The notes under the pieces were generated by a model. That model did no database searches. It had not been told where the DNA came from and was given only the letters and a program-made list of their open reading frames with translations. From the NCBI RefSeq assembly GCF_900113065.1, contig NZ_FOOA01000001.1:434001-498000 (forward strand): a DNA stretch of 64,000 bases, read 5' to 3'. This stretch comes from Aureimonas phyllosphaerae. GTDB taxonomy: Bacteria; Pseudomonadota; Alphaproteobacteria; Rhizobiales; Rhizobiaceae. The translations under genes were made by a program, and so were the position numbers. Positions 39,846 to 49,025 of this stretch are shown in pieces; the stretch's first letter is position 1; each line of letters begins with the position of its first letter.

Positions 39846-42800
39846 GCGACCTTCTCCTTCTTTTTGAAGATGGGTGCGGCTCGTCCAGCAGGAGCGCCCA
39901 AAGGCCCCGCGGCTGCGCCGAGGCTGGGGAAGACGGAGGCCAAGGTGCCACCGAGCTCGAAGCCGCCCATCGCGCCAGATAGGCCGCCCGACAACGGGCT
40001 GCCGCTTGCGTAACCGTTCGCGGCGATGCCGGCGAAACCGAACAGGCCACCGAGAGCCGCTTGCCCTCGCGACATGCCGGGCGTCGCGCCTTGGCCAGCG
40101 TAGCCAGTGTCGAACCGCCCGGCGCCGTAGCTCTCGATGCCGTCTTCGACACCCTTCGACACGCCCTTCGCGAGATCGCGCGTCGTGCCGCCGAGGATGC
40201 TATCGGCCTTGGCGAAGTGCGAGGCGAACTGGTGATCGACCTTGTCGCGGACCGAGCCCCACGTCCCGCCGTTTGCAGCATCCGATGCGCCGTAGCGCCC
40301 CGGCCGGCCGGCGTTGATCGTCGAGTAGAGGTCGTAGATGTCCATGCCCGGCTTGAAGCCGCGGTCCTGGAGATAGCCGACGACGGCGTCCATCTGGTCG
40401 GCCAGTGTCTGCCCGATCGCCGCGCCGTAACGCTTCTGCTCGGTCGGGCCGAACTGAATCAGGCCGATATGGCGGTTGCCGGCGCCGCCTCGGATGCTGG
40501 TCGAGAAGCTGCCGCCGGTCTCGAACGAGATGACGGCCGCAAGGTCGCGAGCTGTCGTTCCGATCCGGTTGGCGCCATCCTTCAGGACGTCGGCGAGCGA
40601 CGAGCTGGCACTCGTCATCTTCGTGGCAGCCGCGGTCGCCGCCGGCAGGGCGTACTTGTCGGCATAGGGATAGCTAGGCGACTGGTAGGCCGGGCGCGCC
40701 GTCGGGATGGGTATGTTCGAGTTAGCCGCCACACCGCCAAGGATCGACACGACGTTGTTCCGGCCGCTCTGCCCACCACCGAACAAACCGCCAAGCATGC
40801 GCTCAAGGCCCGCCGACGCCAGCTTCTGGCCAAGACCGCCGAGCGCCTGCGCCAGGTTGTCGACGAGATCGCCACCCTTGCCGAGGGCCTCGATGATGTC
40901 GCCGAATACGTCTTTGGCGGTGTCGCCCATATCGGCCATGGCGTCCTGCTGGGCGCGGACCGAGTCGTTGAAGCGCATCGCGGCGGCGAGCCGCTGCCCC
41001 TCGAAGCTGTCGAAGTCGACGTCGAGGTTGCGGATGGTCTGGCGGATCTCCTGCTCGCTGTCCGTGAAGCCGAGGATCGATCGCTCGAACTCGACGTCAG
41101 CGGTGAACTCGGCGATGCGCTCGCGCTGCCGCTTTGCGTCCTCGGCCGCCTTCTGCCGCTCACGCTCGGCCGAGGTGTTCGTGCGGATCTTGTCGGTCAG
41201 GCGGCCGATCTCGTCCGCCTCCCGATTGATCTGATCGACGAGGGCAGGATCGATAGCGCCGGCCTTGGCGTCGTTCGCAGCGCGCTGCGCCTCGGTCATC
41301 GCGTCGAGCTTGAAACGGGCGGCAGCGATCGCGCCCTCGCTCTCACCGTACATGTCGACCTGCAGCCGCAGCTCGGCCACGGACTTCTCGATGCTGGCCT
41401 TCTGCTCAGCGACGGCGTCAGAATAGGACCGGGTCGCGGTCTCGGTCTTCGTCAGCGCGGCCGCCTGGTCCTCCAGCTGCTTGCGCAGGTCGTCCGTCAC
41501 GTCCGGGTTGATCCGGTCGCCAAAGCGACGTTCGAGCGCGGCGTTGTCCGGCCGGTCCTGTGCTGCGGGCTTCGGTAGGCGCGAACGCGAGTTGACGATC
41601 GCGTCCATGGCGGCCTGAAGCGCCTGCGTGTTCGTGGCCGCGTTCATCACGTCGGTGCCGAGACGGCGCATCTCGCCGGCGAGCGCTCGAACCTCGTCGC
41701 TGGCGCCCGGCTTGATCTGGATCTGAGCCATCCGCTCGACGAAGGCCTTGGCCTCGATCTCGCCGCGGGTGAACTGACCGTAAAGCTCGCGGATCTCGGC
41801 CTGCGCGTTGCGAACCTCGCCGTTGAAGAGGTCGAGCACGGCTTTGGCGCTGCCGAGCGTGCCCATATCGAGCCGGACCGCTTCGCCACGGCCGAGGTTC
41901 TCGACGGCCTCCTTCATTTCCTCCTTGGCGGTCTTCATGCTGTCGACGAGCTGTCCGAGCGCCATGCCCTGCGTCAGCTTGGCGCCGGCCGAGTAGACGA
42001 GATCGGCGGCGCGGCCGGCCTCGCCGAAGCTGTCGCGCACGGCATCGATCGAACGCTTGAACTCGTCCATCGAGTTCTTGGCCGCCTTCGCTTCGGGACC
42101 GTCAGACATGAGCCACAGCGCGCCGGCCGCAGCCGTCGTTGCGCCGAGGGCGATGCCCACCGGGCCGAGGGAGGTGACGAAGCCGCCGACCGCGGTCGCG
42201 ATCGCGCCGATGCTGGATTTGACGCCGCCGCCCTCCTGCAACACTTGCGCAACCTGGCCGGCTTGAGACGCCATGATCTGGAACGGGCTCGCGCCCATCG
42301 CCAACATCGTCGCCATGTCGTTGATTTGGAAGCCGAGGCCCTGCACCTGGCCGGACGTAAGCTTCACGTTCTGGTTCGCGGCCTCGGCACCCTTGCCCAT
42401 TTGATCGAAACGCTTGGCGGCAGTCGCGAGGATCACGTTGCCCTGCTCAACCGACAGGTTGCGAAGCTCCATCTGATGAGCGACCGCCTGTTCGACCTTC
42501 AAGTATCGTTGCGCGTTCGCGTAGGTGTCATCGTAGGCACGACGCAGGCTTTCGGCACGCTTCAACTCCGCGGCAGCCAACCGATTGACGGCTTCGGCAG
42601 CCTTGAGGCTGTCCGTCTGCTGCTTGCGCAGTGCCTCACCGAACGGCTTTAGCTCGGCGGTCAGCGCCTTCGTCATGGAAGCCATCTGACGCTCAGCCTC
42701 AATGGCCGGCTTCATCCCGGCGGCCAGCGATTTGTAGGCGGCCGGATCCAACTGATCCTTCATCCGCTTCAGCGTCGCCGTCGCGCTCTCGGTCTGCTGG

Positions 42801-42889
42801 CCGAACGCTGCGACGTCGCGTGCGCCCTTCTGCAGATCACTCGTGTCGGCGCTGACGACGAGCTTCCGCTTGAACTCCGCGGCGGCCAT
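39842..42889 (-). CDS. Tail tape measure protein with lysozyme-like domain
   Basis: A 1015-residue protein. The N-terminal 220 residues are coiled coil, then comes the tape measure signature GQVQGLGFQINDMATMLAMG. A hydrophobic patch lies at about 230-265, and long helical stretches follow to about 690. Near the C-terminus is a lysozyme or transglycosylase-like domain with VISFETGGSFSTS, whose Glu is the likely acid, and HIGLIQFGPTEQKRY. In siphophages this protein sets tail length and helps DNA entry. The start shares a base with the stop of the previous gene. Confidence 0.85.
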   Translation of the reverse strand: MAAAEFKRKLVVSADTSDLQKGARDVAAFGQQTESATATLKRMKDQLDPAAYKSLAAGMKPAIEAERQMASMTKALTAELKPFGEALRKQQTDSLKAAEAVNRLAAAELKRAESLRRAYDDTYANAQRYLKVEQAVAHQMELRNLSVEQGNVILATAAKRFDQMGKGAEAANQNVKLTSGQVQGLGFQINDMATMLAMGASPFQIMASQAGQVAQVLQEGGGVKSSIGAIATAVGGFVTSLGPVGIALGATTAAAGALWLMSDGPEAKAAKNSMDEFKRSIDAVRDSFGEAGRAADLVYSAGAKLTQGMALGQLVDSMKTAKEEMKEAVENLGRGEAVRLDMGTLGSAKAVLDLFNGEVRNAQAEIRELYGQFTRGEIEAKAFVERMAQIQIKPGASDEVRALAGEMRRLGTDVMNAATNTQALQAAMDAIVNSRSRLPKPAAQDRPDNAALERRFGDRINPDVTDDLRKQLEDQAAALTKTETATRSYSDAVAEQKASIEKSVAELRLQVDMYGESEGAIAAARFKLDAMTEAQRAANDAKAGAIDPALVDQINREADEIGRLTDKIRTNTSAERERQKAAEDAKRQRERIAEFTADVEFERSILGFTDSEQEIRQTIRNLDVDFDSFEGQRLAAAMRFNDSVRAQQDAMADMGDTAKDVFGDIIEALGKGGDLVDNLAQALGGLGQKLASAGLERMLGGLFGGGQSGRNNVVSILGGVAANSNIPIPTARPAYQSPSYPYADKYALPAATAAATKMTSASSSLADVLKDGANRIGTTARDLAAVISFETGGSFSTSIRGGAGNRHIGLIQFGPTEQKRYGAAIGQTLADQMDAVVGYLQDRGFKPGMDIYDLYSTINAGRPGRYGASDAANGGTWGSVRDKVDHQFASHFAKADSILGGTTRDLAKGVSKGVEDGIESYGAGRFDTGYAGQGATPGMSRGQAALGGLFGFAGIAANGYASGSPLSGGLSGAMGGFELGGTLASVFPSLGAAAGPLGAPAGRAAPIFKKKEKVA

Positions 42890-43224
42890 CAGACAGCCTC
42901 CCTCTCGCTGTAGGCGCCGATCGGCTTGGACGCGCCGATGCAATCGACGTCGGTCCCGCCGAGCGCCCGGTAGGCGTCGCGGGCGTGCATCATGATGGCG
43001 TGACGCAGGTTGTCGTCGGCGAACTGGACCGATCGACGGGCGTGGTTCACGTCGATCTTCGGCGCCCAAGCGGTCAGACCGCCCTTGTCCGTTTTAACGA
43101 GAGCGCACCCACGCAGACGGAGGCCGTTCGCGATGCAGTTGAACTCGGCCAGCACCATCTGCCCCACGGCGTTCGCCTTGGGGTTCAGCATGCGGTTCAG
43201 TCCGGTGATCTTGATGTCGTGCAT
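42889..43224 (-). CDS. Small protein with faint SpoVG likeness
   Basis: A 111-residue protein. The pattern IKITGLNRM, then VLAEFNCIANGLRLRGCALV and GLTAWAPKI recalls the SpoVG fold, where a strand, an NGL-type turn and a surface strand follow each other. The C-terminal part is helical (DDNLRHAIMMHARDAYRAL). AGGAGG lies before the ATG. SpoVG-like proteins bind nucleic acids, so it may be a regulator inside the late operon rather than a structural part. The assignment is tentative. Confidence 0.5.
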   Translation of the reverse strand: MHDIKITGLNRMLNPKANAVGQMVLAEFNCIANGLRLRGCALVKTDKGGLTAWAPKIDVNHARRSVQFADDNLRHAIMMHARDAYRALGGTDVDCIGASKPIGAYSEREAV

Positions 43225-43254
43225 CGCTGTGCCTCCTGTCTGCGCGGGTCGGTC

Positions 43255-43494
43255 TCAGTCCTTCGTCGCGCGCGAGCCGCCGCGACGGCGTCCAGGCGCT
43301 TCCGGGGTCTCCGGGTCGGGCAGCGCCTGGACGGTCGGGTCCGGCGCGACCTGCGTGCGCCGAGCCAGGCCGAGGCGTTCGAGTTCCTCGGCCCGGGATG
43401 CAGCAACCGGGAAGCGGTCGCCGACTTCGCAGAGATCGCCCTGCGGCGTGCGGTTGAATGAGCGGAGCGTCTCGATCTCGACTTCTTTGGTCAT
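43255..43494 (-). CDS. Small post-capsid protein (79 aa)
   Basis: A 79-residue protein: VEIETLRSFNRTPQGDLCEV, then RFPVAASRAEELERLGLARR, and a disordered Pro and Arg-rich tail. Phage genes right after the capsid gene often code for such small proteins that carry a short beta domain, but the role is not known to me. GGAGG precedes the ATG. The gap to the capsid gene is 63 bp. Confidence 0.65.
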   Translation of the reverse strand: MTKEVEIETLRSFNRTPQGDLCEVGDRFPVAASRAEELERLGLARRTQVAPDPTVQALPDPETPEAPGRRRGGSRATKD

Positions 43495-43557
43495 GGCGGT
43501 CCTCCTTCGGTTCGTGAGAGGGGCGGATCGTGCCGCCCCTCGTGACGAGCCGAAGCG

Positions 43558-44826
43558 TCAGCTGGCGTTGCCGGTGGTGAGGTTGCCGTAGACGAAGCTC
43601 TCCGGGCGGTGGACGACGAGCGCGAGGCGCTCTTCGGCGCGGATCGTCACGGCGTTGCGGATGAAGTTGTCGCGGTCCTCGGTCGACACCTGGACGTTGG
43701 CGTCCTCGCGGTCGAAGACCTGGGCGGCGACGTTGAACGCGCCGACCATGAACTTGCCGTCCGCGATGGCGTCGGAGTCGACGACCGGGAGGCCCCACAG
43801 ACGCTTCTCGCCGTTCTCGCCGGGGTTGGCGATGATGTAGTTCTGGCCCGCATCCTTCGTGAGCTCGATGTCGGCCCAGTCGTTCGGCGACATGACGATC
43901 GCGCTGGCGCGGTACTGCGCGACGCGCACCTGCAGGATCGCACGGCGGATACGGTCGATCTTCGTGTCACCCGACTTCGAATAGGTCGCGAAGGCGTAGG
44001 GCGTCGCCTGAGGGATGAGACCCAGGATGTTCTGCCCCGTGCCGTCGCCGGCCAGCAGCTGCGCCTCCTCGACGAGCGCGAGGCCGTAGCGGGCGCGGCC
44101 GTCGATGTAGGACTGTAGAAGCGGGATGTCGTCCAGCACCTGCTTCGAGGCGTAGAACCAGTGCGCGAGCGTCCGGACCTGAGCCGTCGCCAGATCGAAG
44201 GCCAGATCCGACTGCGGCTTCAGGCCCAGCTCGGCGACCGGCGCCGCCATGTTCTGGAAGCCGGTCTCCTTCACGTACTCGATCGAGCTCGAATCCGTGC
44301 GGCCCGGCAGCAGGAGATCGCGGATCGTCAGCACGCGCTGCGCCGGCGTGGTAATGCCCGGCAGGCGGTTCGGACGAATGGCGTCGCCGACGCCGCCCGT
44401 GCCGGTCGTCGCCGAGGTGATCGACGTGACGGCCTTCACGTTGATGCGGGCCGTACCGCCGCCGCGCGACTTCATCGACTTGAACTCGTCGGAATCGGTC
44501 AGGAGCTCGCCGTTCGACTTGGCGGCCGGCGCATCGCTGCCGCCGCCGCGGCGCGCGAGCTTCTGCTCGACCGCGATCATGCGAGCCTGGAGATCGCTAC
44601 CTTCCTTCACGAGCAGTTCGAGCGCCGCCTTGGTGTCAGCGGCGATCTTGCCGGTGTTCTTGATCTCCTCGCCCGCCTTCTCGGCGAACGCCTTGATCTC
44701 GGCGTCGCGTTTGGTCAGGCCTTCCATCACGGCGCGCAGCTCGATCTGGTCGTCAGCCTGCTGCCCGGCGTCCTTGCGTCCGTATTCGCGGTGGGGCGCC
44801 ACGAGGCGCGTATCGTGCATGGTCAT
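43558..44826 (-). CDS. Major capsid protein, HK97 fold
   Basis: A 422-residue capsid subunit. The first 120 residues form a coiled-coil delta or scaffold domain that the protease would remove. The HK97 core shows LTIRDLLLPGRTDSSSIEYV, HWFYASKQVLDDIPLLQSYI, VMSPNDWADIELTKD and the C-terminal AEERLALVVHRPESFVYG. The start MTMHDTRLV has GAGGA upstream. The gene order portal, protease, capsid is the standard one. It lies 11 bp after the protease gene. Confidence 0.93.
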   Translation of the reverse strand: MTMHDTRLVAPHREYGRKDAGQQADDQIELRAVMEGLTKRDAEIKAFAEKAGEEIKNTGKIAADTKAALELLVKEGSDLQARMIAVEQKLARRGGGSDAPAAKSNGELLTDSDEFKSMKSRGGGTARINVKAVTSITSATTGTGGVGDAIRPNRLPGITTPAQRVLTIRDLLLPGRTDSSSIEYVKETGFQNMAAPVAELGLKPQSDLAFDLATAQVRTLAHWFYASKQVLDDIPLLQSYIDGRARYGLALVEEAQLLAGDGTGQNILGLIPQATPYAFATYSKSGDTKIDRIRRAILQVRVAQYRASAIVMSPNDWADIELTKDAGQNYIIANPGENGEKRLWGLPVVDSDAIADGKFMVGAFNVAAQVFDREDANVQVSTEDRDNFIRNAVTIRAEERLALVVHRPESFVYGNLTTGNAS

Positions 44827-44837
44827 GGTCTTAGTCC

Positions 44838-45518
44838 TCAAAGCTTGGGGAGGGTGAAGCCGGACAGCGCCTTTGCGAGGTCGCCCAGTCCGGGATTGAT
44901 CGCCTGGTGAGGCTGGCCCGCTCCCGCAGCCCATGCCTTGAAACCGACGTCGGCGATGGCGTCGGTGGCAGCCCTCGAGAAGCCCCGCTCCCGCAGAACC
45001 TTCGCGAAGTCGCGTTCAGAAATGGTCTCGCCCGCGGCGAGCTTGGCCTTGATCGTGTCGATCCGGGCTTCGTCGTTCGCCGGGTTCGTCACGATGGACG
45101 CTTCGACGAGATCGACCTGCTTCAACGTGCGAAGCCGCTTGGTCTCGTCGAACGACGAGTCCCGGACGTAGTAGCCGATCGACAAGCCGGTGATGGCGCC
45201 GGCCTTCATGCCGCGCTGCGCGATGCGCGCATACGGTGCTTCGTCGAGCCAGAGTTCGCCCTCGCCGAATAGGCCGTGCTCGTCCTCGCGCAGCTCGGTC
45301 CAGTGGCCGATCGGCTCGTCAGAGCGATGCTGCCACAGGATCGGGATGTGCCGGCCCTTGCCCGACGTCTCGGCTAGGCTCTCAACGAAGGCGCCTTGTG
45401 CGACCTGCTCGCGATAGGAGTCCGTCACGCCCCATACGGAAGCGTAGCCGGAAAACCGGCCCGCCTTGTCGGGGGTCGCCTTGATCTCGAGGTCGAACGC
45501 GCGCGTCTTCATGCTCAT
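44838..45518 (-). CDS. HK97-type prohead protease
   Basis: A 226-residue serine protease of the U35/S78 group that trims the capsid scaffold. It shows RFSGYASVWGVTDSYREQVA, then PILWQHRSDEPIGHW with the catalytic His, and GLSIGYYV with the Ser. Next VEASIVTNPANDEARI ends the domain. A C-terminal extension of about 70 residues (DFAKVLRERGFSRAATDAIA) follows. The start overlaps the portal stop as ATGA. Confidence 0.92.
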   Translation of the reverse strand: MSMKTRAFDLEIKATPDKAGRFSGYASVWGVTDSYREQVAQGAFVESLAETSGKGRHIPILWQHRSDEPIGHWTELREDEHGLFGEGELWLDEAPYARIAQRGMKAGAITGLSIGYYVRDSSFDETKRLRTLKQVDLVEASIVTNPANDEARIDTIKAKLAAGETISERDFAKVLRERGFSRAATDAIADVGFKAWAAGAGQPHQAINPGLGDLAKALSGFTLPKL

Positions 45519-46771
45519 TGGCCCGGCTCCGGGATCGGCTCGCCCGGCGCCGGCTGGACGCGCCCGGGACGCGCTCCGGCCTGGTTGATCGGAACGAGGG
45601 TGGAGTTGACGAGGTGGACGTCGCCGCCTTCGAAGCGCGGCAGATTCTCGCGGTCGGCGATCTGGTTCGGCGTGATGCCGCCGACCTGCATCAACTTCGA
45701 ATACATCTCGGCACGGCCCGCGCTGTCGGCGCGCAGGATGCCTTCGACCGTGAACTCGACGTAGAAGGTGGCGCGGTCCTCGGGCGCCAGAAGCGAACGC
45801 TTCATGGCCTGCTCGAGCCGCGTGAGATACGGGCGCAGCCCGAGGGTGAGCCAGCCGAGCATGATCTGCTCGACGCCCGAACCCCACATGGTCTGGCCGC
45901 TGGACGCATGGCCGATCAGGATCGGCGGAACGCCGAACCAGCGGCAGACCTCCTCGACATGCCATGCCCGGTTCGCCAGAAGCTCGGCGTCGCGGGGCGG
46001 CATGTTGACGGACTGCCACTCGAACCCGGCATTTCCTTCCAGAAGGAGCGTGCGCCCGGTGTTCTCGGTGCCGGTGAGCGGAGCGATCAGGGATTCCCGA
46101 ACCTGCTCGCGCTGGGCCGGCGTCAGGCCGCGTTCGCCCTTATAGGTGAGCACACCGCCGGGGCGCATGCCGTTCGCGAAGACGCGGGCGGCCGCCTCGT
46201 CGGTTGCCATCGTCGCGCCCAGCGTCTGACGGGCGTACTCGACGGTCGAGAGACCGAGATCCCCGCCGAAGCCGAAGCCCCGGACATGGAGAACCTGATC
46301 CTCATCCAGCTCGCGGACGCCGCGGGGGTCGTTCTGGCGATAGCGCAGCGACCCGGAGGCGTCGCGATAGACCTCCATCGCGTCCGGCTGCAGGATGTGG
46401 AGCGCGAGGATCCGGCGATCGTCTCGGACGATCTCCACGAAGGCGTTGCCCCAAACGAGGACGTGCGCGACGATCGCCTCGAGGAACTCGACCGGCGTCT
46501 GGTCTGCGTTCGGCGTCTCCCGCAGGAGCGCAAACAGGGGATGCCTCGGCGCAGCGTCCCGGCCGCCGTCGGCGCGGCGCTGGTAGACGCCGACCGGCAG
46601 CGTGGCGATCGTCTGCGCGATGATCCGGACGCAGGCCCAGAAGGCTGCGACCTGCATGGCCTTGGCCGGCGTGACGGTGCGACCGGACCAGCTGTCCGTG
46701 CCGAAAAAGTTCGTGAAGATGCGGCTGTCCTTCAGGCCGAAGCGCCGCGCGAGGGTGTTCAGGCCGAGCAT
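45515..46771 (-). CDS. HK97-family portal protein
   Basis: A 418-residue portal that forms the dodecameric DNA gate of the capsid. Signature stretches are AFWACVRIIAQTIATLPVGV, HPLFALLRETPNADQTPVEF, GNAFVEIVRD and FGVPPILIGHASSG, followed by ITPNQIADRENLPRFEGGD. The Pro-rich end suggests a flexible tail. The ATG shares a base with the terminase stop (TGATG), and the stop overlaps the protease start. Confidence 0.93.
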   Translation of the reverse strand: MLGLNTLARRFGLKDSRIFTNFFGTDSWSGRTVTPAKAMQVAAFWACVRIIAQTIATLPVGVYQRRADGGRDAAPRHPLFALLRETPNADQTPVEFLEAIVAHVLVWGNAFVEIVRDDRRILALHILQPDAMEVYRDASGSLRYRQNDPRGVRELDEDQVLHVRGFGFGGDLGLSTVEYARQTLGATMATDEAAARVFANGMRPGGVLTYKGERGLTPAQREQVRESLIAPLTGTENTGRTLLLEGNAGFEWQSVNMPPRDAELLANRAWHVEEVCRWFGVPPILIGHASSGQTMWGSGVEQIMLGWLTLGLRPYLTRLEQAMKRSLLAPEDRATFYVEFTVEGILRADSAGRAEMYSKLMQVGGITPNQIADRENLPRFEGGDVHLVNSTLVPINQAGARPGRVQPAPGEPIPEPGQ

Positions 46772-48432
46772 CAGGCGATCACCACGTTCTTGAGGAAGTC
46801 GTCGACGTCGACGACCGGGACTGCCTCGAAGCGCTTGGCGAGGGCGAGCGACATGACGAGGGTGACGGCCGGATCGATACGGACCGGCCCGCGGCCGTCC
46901 GACTTGGCCTTGTCGAGCTTGATGTTGCCGGCCGGATCCTTGGTCGTGATCGCGCCGGCCACCGCGGCGGTCAGAACGGGATGGCCGCCGTGCCGAATGC
47001 GGCCCGTGACGGCGAGCTCGGCGAACCAGTCGCAGGCCGGACCCATCTCCTTGAAGCCCTGGCCGAAGGGTTCGAGCGGCACGGGGAAGTCGGGATCGAC
47101 CTCGCGGAGGTCGACCTTAAACTCGTCGATCCGCCAGCGGTCGAAGCCGATGACCTGGATGTCGAACTCGCGCGCCAGACGCGACAGCTCCGACGCCACG
47201 AACTCGTAACGGACAGTCGCACCGGGCGTCGTCTCGATATGGCCGGCGCGGATCCAGTCGCGGAAGCGCTCCTGTTCAGAGGCCTGCCGATCGGCGATCG
47301 TGCCGGCGGGCGTCCAGCAGAACTGCAGGATGTCGAAGAGCGGCTCTTCCTCGTCGGACGGAAAGGCGAGCGTCAGCGACGTGAGATCGTGCTTCGCGGA
47401 CAGGTCGAGCGCGCCGAAGCACTTGCGACCGGCCAGCGACGTCCGATCCACCGGCTGGTTGCCGAGCTTCCACACGGCGCCGGTGACGATGCGGTCGTTG
47501 TCGCGCGCGTCCACGCGCTGGTTGAGGCGCAGGTTGCGGAACGACGGCTCGAATGCGGGAATACGCCGGGCGCGGGCGGCCGCTTCTCGCATCTCCTTGA
47601 GCGAGATGTATTTGCCGAGGGCCGGATTGCAGGCGAACCAAGTCGCCTCATCGAACGGATCGGCCTCCATGGGCGCCGCGATGAGCTGCACGAACATGGA
47701 CTGATCGGCCCCGGACAGCCCGTCGTCGATCATCTGCGAGAGCGGATGGGAATCATCCGGCGCCTGGGTCGAGATGATGAGCGCCAGCGCTTCCTTGCGC
47801 TTGCCTAGGCCATTCATCAGGTTGTCGAGCAGAACGCGGTTCGGTGCCTGGGCGAGCTCGTCATAAACGAACAATGTCGGCGATAGGCCGTGCGCCCGGC
47901 GCGCGTCGGCGCTCATCGCCTCGTAAATCGAGCCCATTCCGTCGCCGGACAGCACCTCGATCTTCTTCATGAAGCGCTGGATGTTCACCCTTGCGGCGAA
48001 TGCGGGCGTCTGCAGGATGATGGCCTCGATCTCGTTGAAGATCAGCGCGGCCTGGCCCCGGTCGATAGCGGCCGAATAGACCTCGCCGCGGGCCTCGGAT
48101 TCGGGCCCCAGAAGGTGCGCCAGTACGAGCCCGGCGACGAGGCCAGTCTTCCCGTTGCCTTTCGGCTCGCTCTTGATGCCGATCCGCTTCCGCCGGATGC
48201 CCTTGTCGTCGAGGTCGCCATAGATCGCCTCAACGAACTCGCGCTGCGACGACAGAAGCTTCATCTTCTTGCCGGCCAGCGGGCCTTTCGTGATCGGCAG
48301 CGACTGCAGGAACGAGATGACGCGAGCAGCACGGGACAAGCCCTTCCGCTGCCACGTCGGACGCTGCTTTTTGCCCTCTAGCGCCTCCCTTGCGAGACGC
48401 ATCTTGGCCGCCCCGGGACCGCGCATGCCCAT
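46771..48432 (-). CDS. terL: Terminase large subunit
   Basis: The DNA-packaging motor, 553 residues. The ATPase has KSEPKGNGKTGLVAGL as Walker A, LFVYDELAQA as Walker B and a coupling motif IISTQAPD. The nuclease half has acidic residues in GALDLSAKHDLTSL, VIGFDRWRIDEF and DPAVTLVMSLA. It is of the HK97/Terminase_1 type. No small terminase gene is seen beside it, only the HNH gene, which is unusual. Stop and start bases are shared with both neighbours. Confidence 0.93.
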   Translation of the reverse strand: MGMRGPGAAKMRLAREALEGKKQRPTWQRKGLSRAARVISFLQSLPITKGPLAGKKMKLLSSQREFVEAIYGDLDDKGIRRKRIGIKSEPKGNGKTGLVAGLVLAHLLGPESEARGEVYSAAIDRGQAALIFNEIEAIILQTPAFAARVNIQRFMKKIEVLSGDGMGSIYEAMSADARRAHGLSPTLFVYDELAQAPNRVLLDNLMNGLGKRKEALALIISTQAPDDSHPLSQMIDDGLSGADQSMFVQLIAAPMEADPFDEATWFACNPALGKYISLKEMREAAARARRIPAFEPSFRNLRLNQRVDARDNDRIVTGAVWKLGNQPVDRTSLAGRKCFGALDLSAKHDLTSLTLAFPSDEEEPLFDILQFCWTPAGTIADRQASEQERFRDWIRAGHIETTPGATVRYEFVASELSRLAREFDIQVIGFDRWRIDEFKVDLREVDPDFPVPLEPFGQGFKEMGPACDWFAELAVTGRIRHGGHPVLTAAVAGAITTKDPAGNIKLDKAKSDGRGPVRIDPAVTLVMSLALAKRFEAVPVVDVDDFLKNVVIA

Positions 48433-48872
48433 CAGCGCGAGCCCTCCGTCGGGCGAACTAACTCAGTCTCGAATTCCCCGACCGGTCCCGACCCCCTAGA
48501 GGCGCTGACTTTCGACTCCCCCCGCCCCTGGGGGCGCGCGGCGGCGATCTCGACGGGGGTCGCCCGGTTGAAGGGGTGGTTCGGGTCGGTCGGCAGCCCG
48601 GAGGCGTCGACGCGCGACGCATAGCCTCGCCGTTCGATCTGTTGGGCGTCGGCGTTGTGATGCGTCTGGCAGAGGCCGACCCAGCGCGTCCGATCCCAGA
48701 ACAGGGCCGGATTGCCACGGTGCGGCGTCGAATGGTGGACGTGCTTGGCGGGCTTCATATGCCCATCGCGGTGGCACCAGGCACACCACGGGTTTGCGGT
48801 CAGGAACTCGCGACGAGCCACATCCCAGTTGCGATCGTAAAGACGTTGGCGGGCGTTCGGACGACGGTTCAC
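48432..48872 (-). CDS. HNH endonuclease of the packaging module (GTG start)
   Basis: A 146-residue protein with a zinc-bound HNH fold: CAWCHRDGHMKPAKHVHHST, then WDRTRWVGLCQTHHNADA. Such enzymes next to terminase and portal genes help the terminase cut DNA in HK97-like phages. The second GTG was chosen as start because GAGG lies seven bases before it; a first GTG is six bases earlier. It is the first late gene after the iteron-like region. The C-terminal 60 residues are disordered. Confidence 0.88.
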   Translation of the reverse strand: MNRRPNARQRLYDRNWDVARREFLTANPWCAWCHRDGHMKPAKHVHHSTPHRGNPALFWDRTRWVGLCQTHHNADAQQIERRGYASRVDASGLPTDPNHPFNRATPVEIAAARPQGRGESKVSASRGSGPVGEFETELVRPTEGSR

Positions 48873-49025
48873 GCGCACACCTCACGGGTGGCACGTCCAA
48901 GATGATAACCGATGTTCCGACAGCGTAGCGCCATACGAGACATATGGTGGAAAGCAACGGCAGCGACAAACGCTGCGATTTTATTTTTAAATCCGCAATT
49001 TAATACTGCGGCCGATCATTGGCCA

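Noticed and set aside
37856-48872. Gene transfer agent instead of a phage element
   Set aside because: Gene transfer agent clusters lack integrase, att repeats and replication genes and carry a fuller tail set. This element has the former and lacks the latter.
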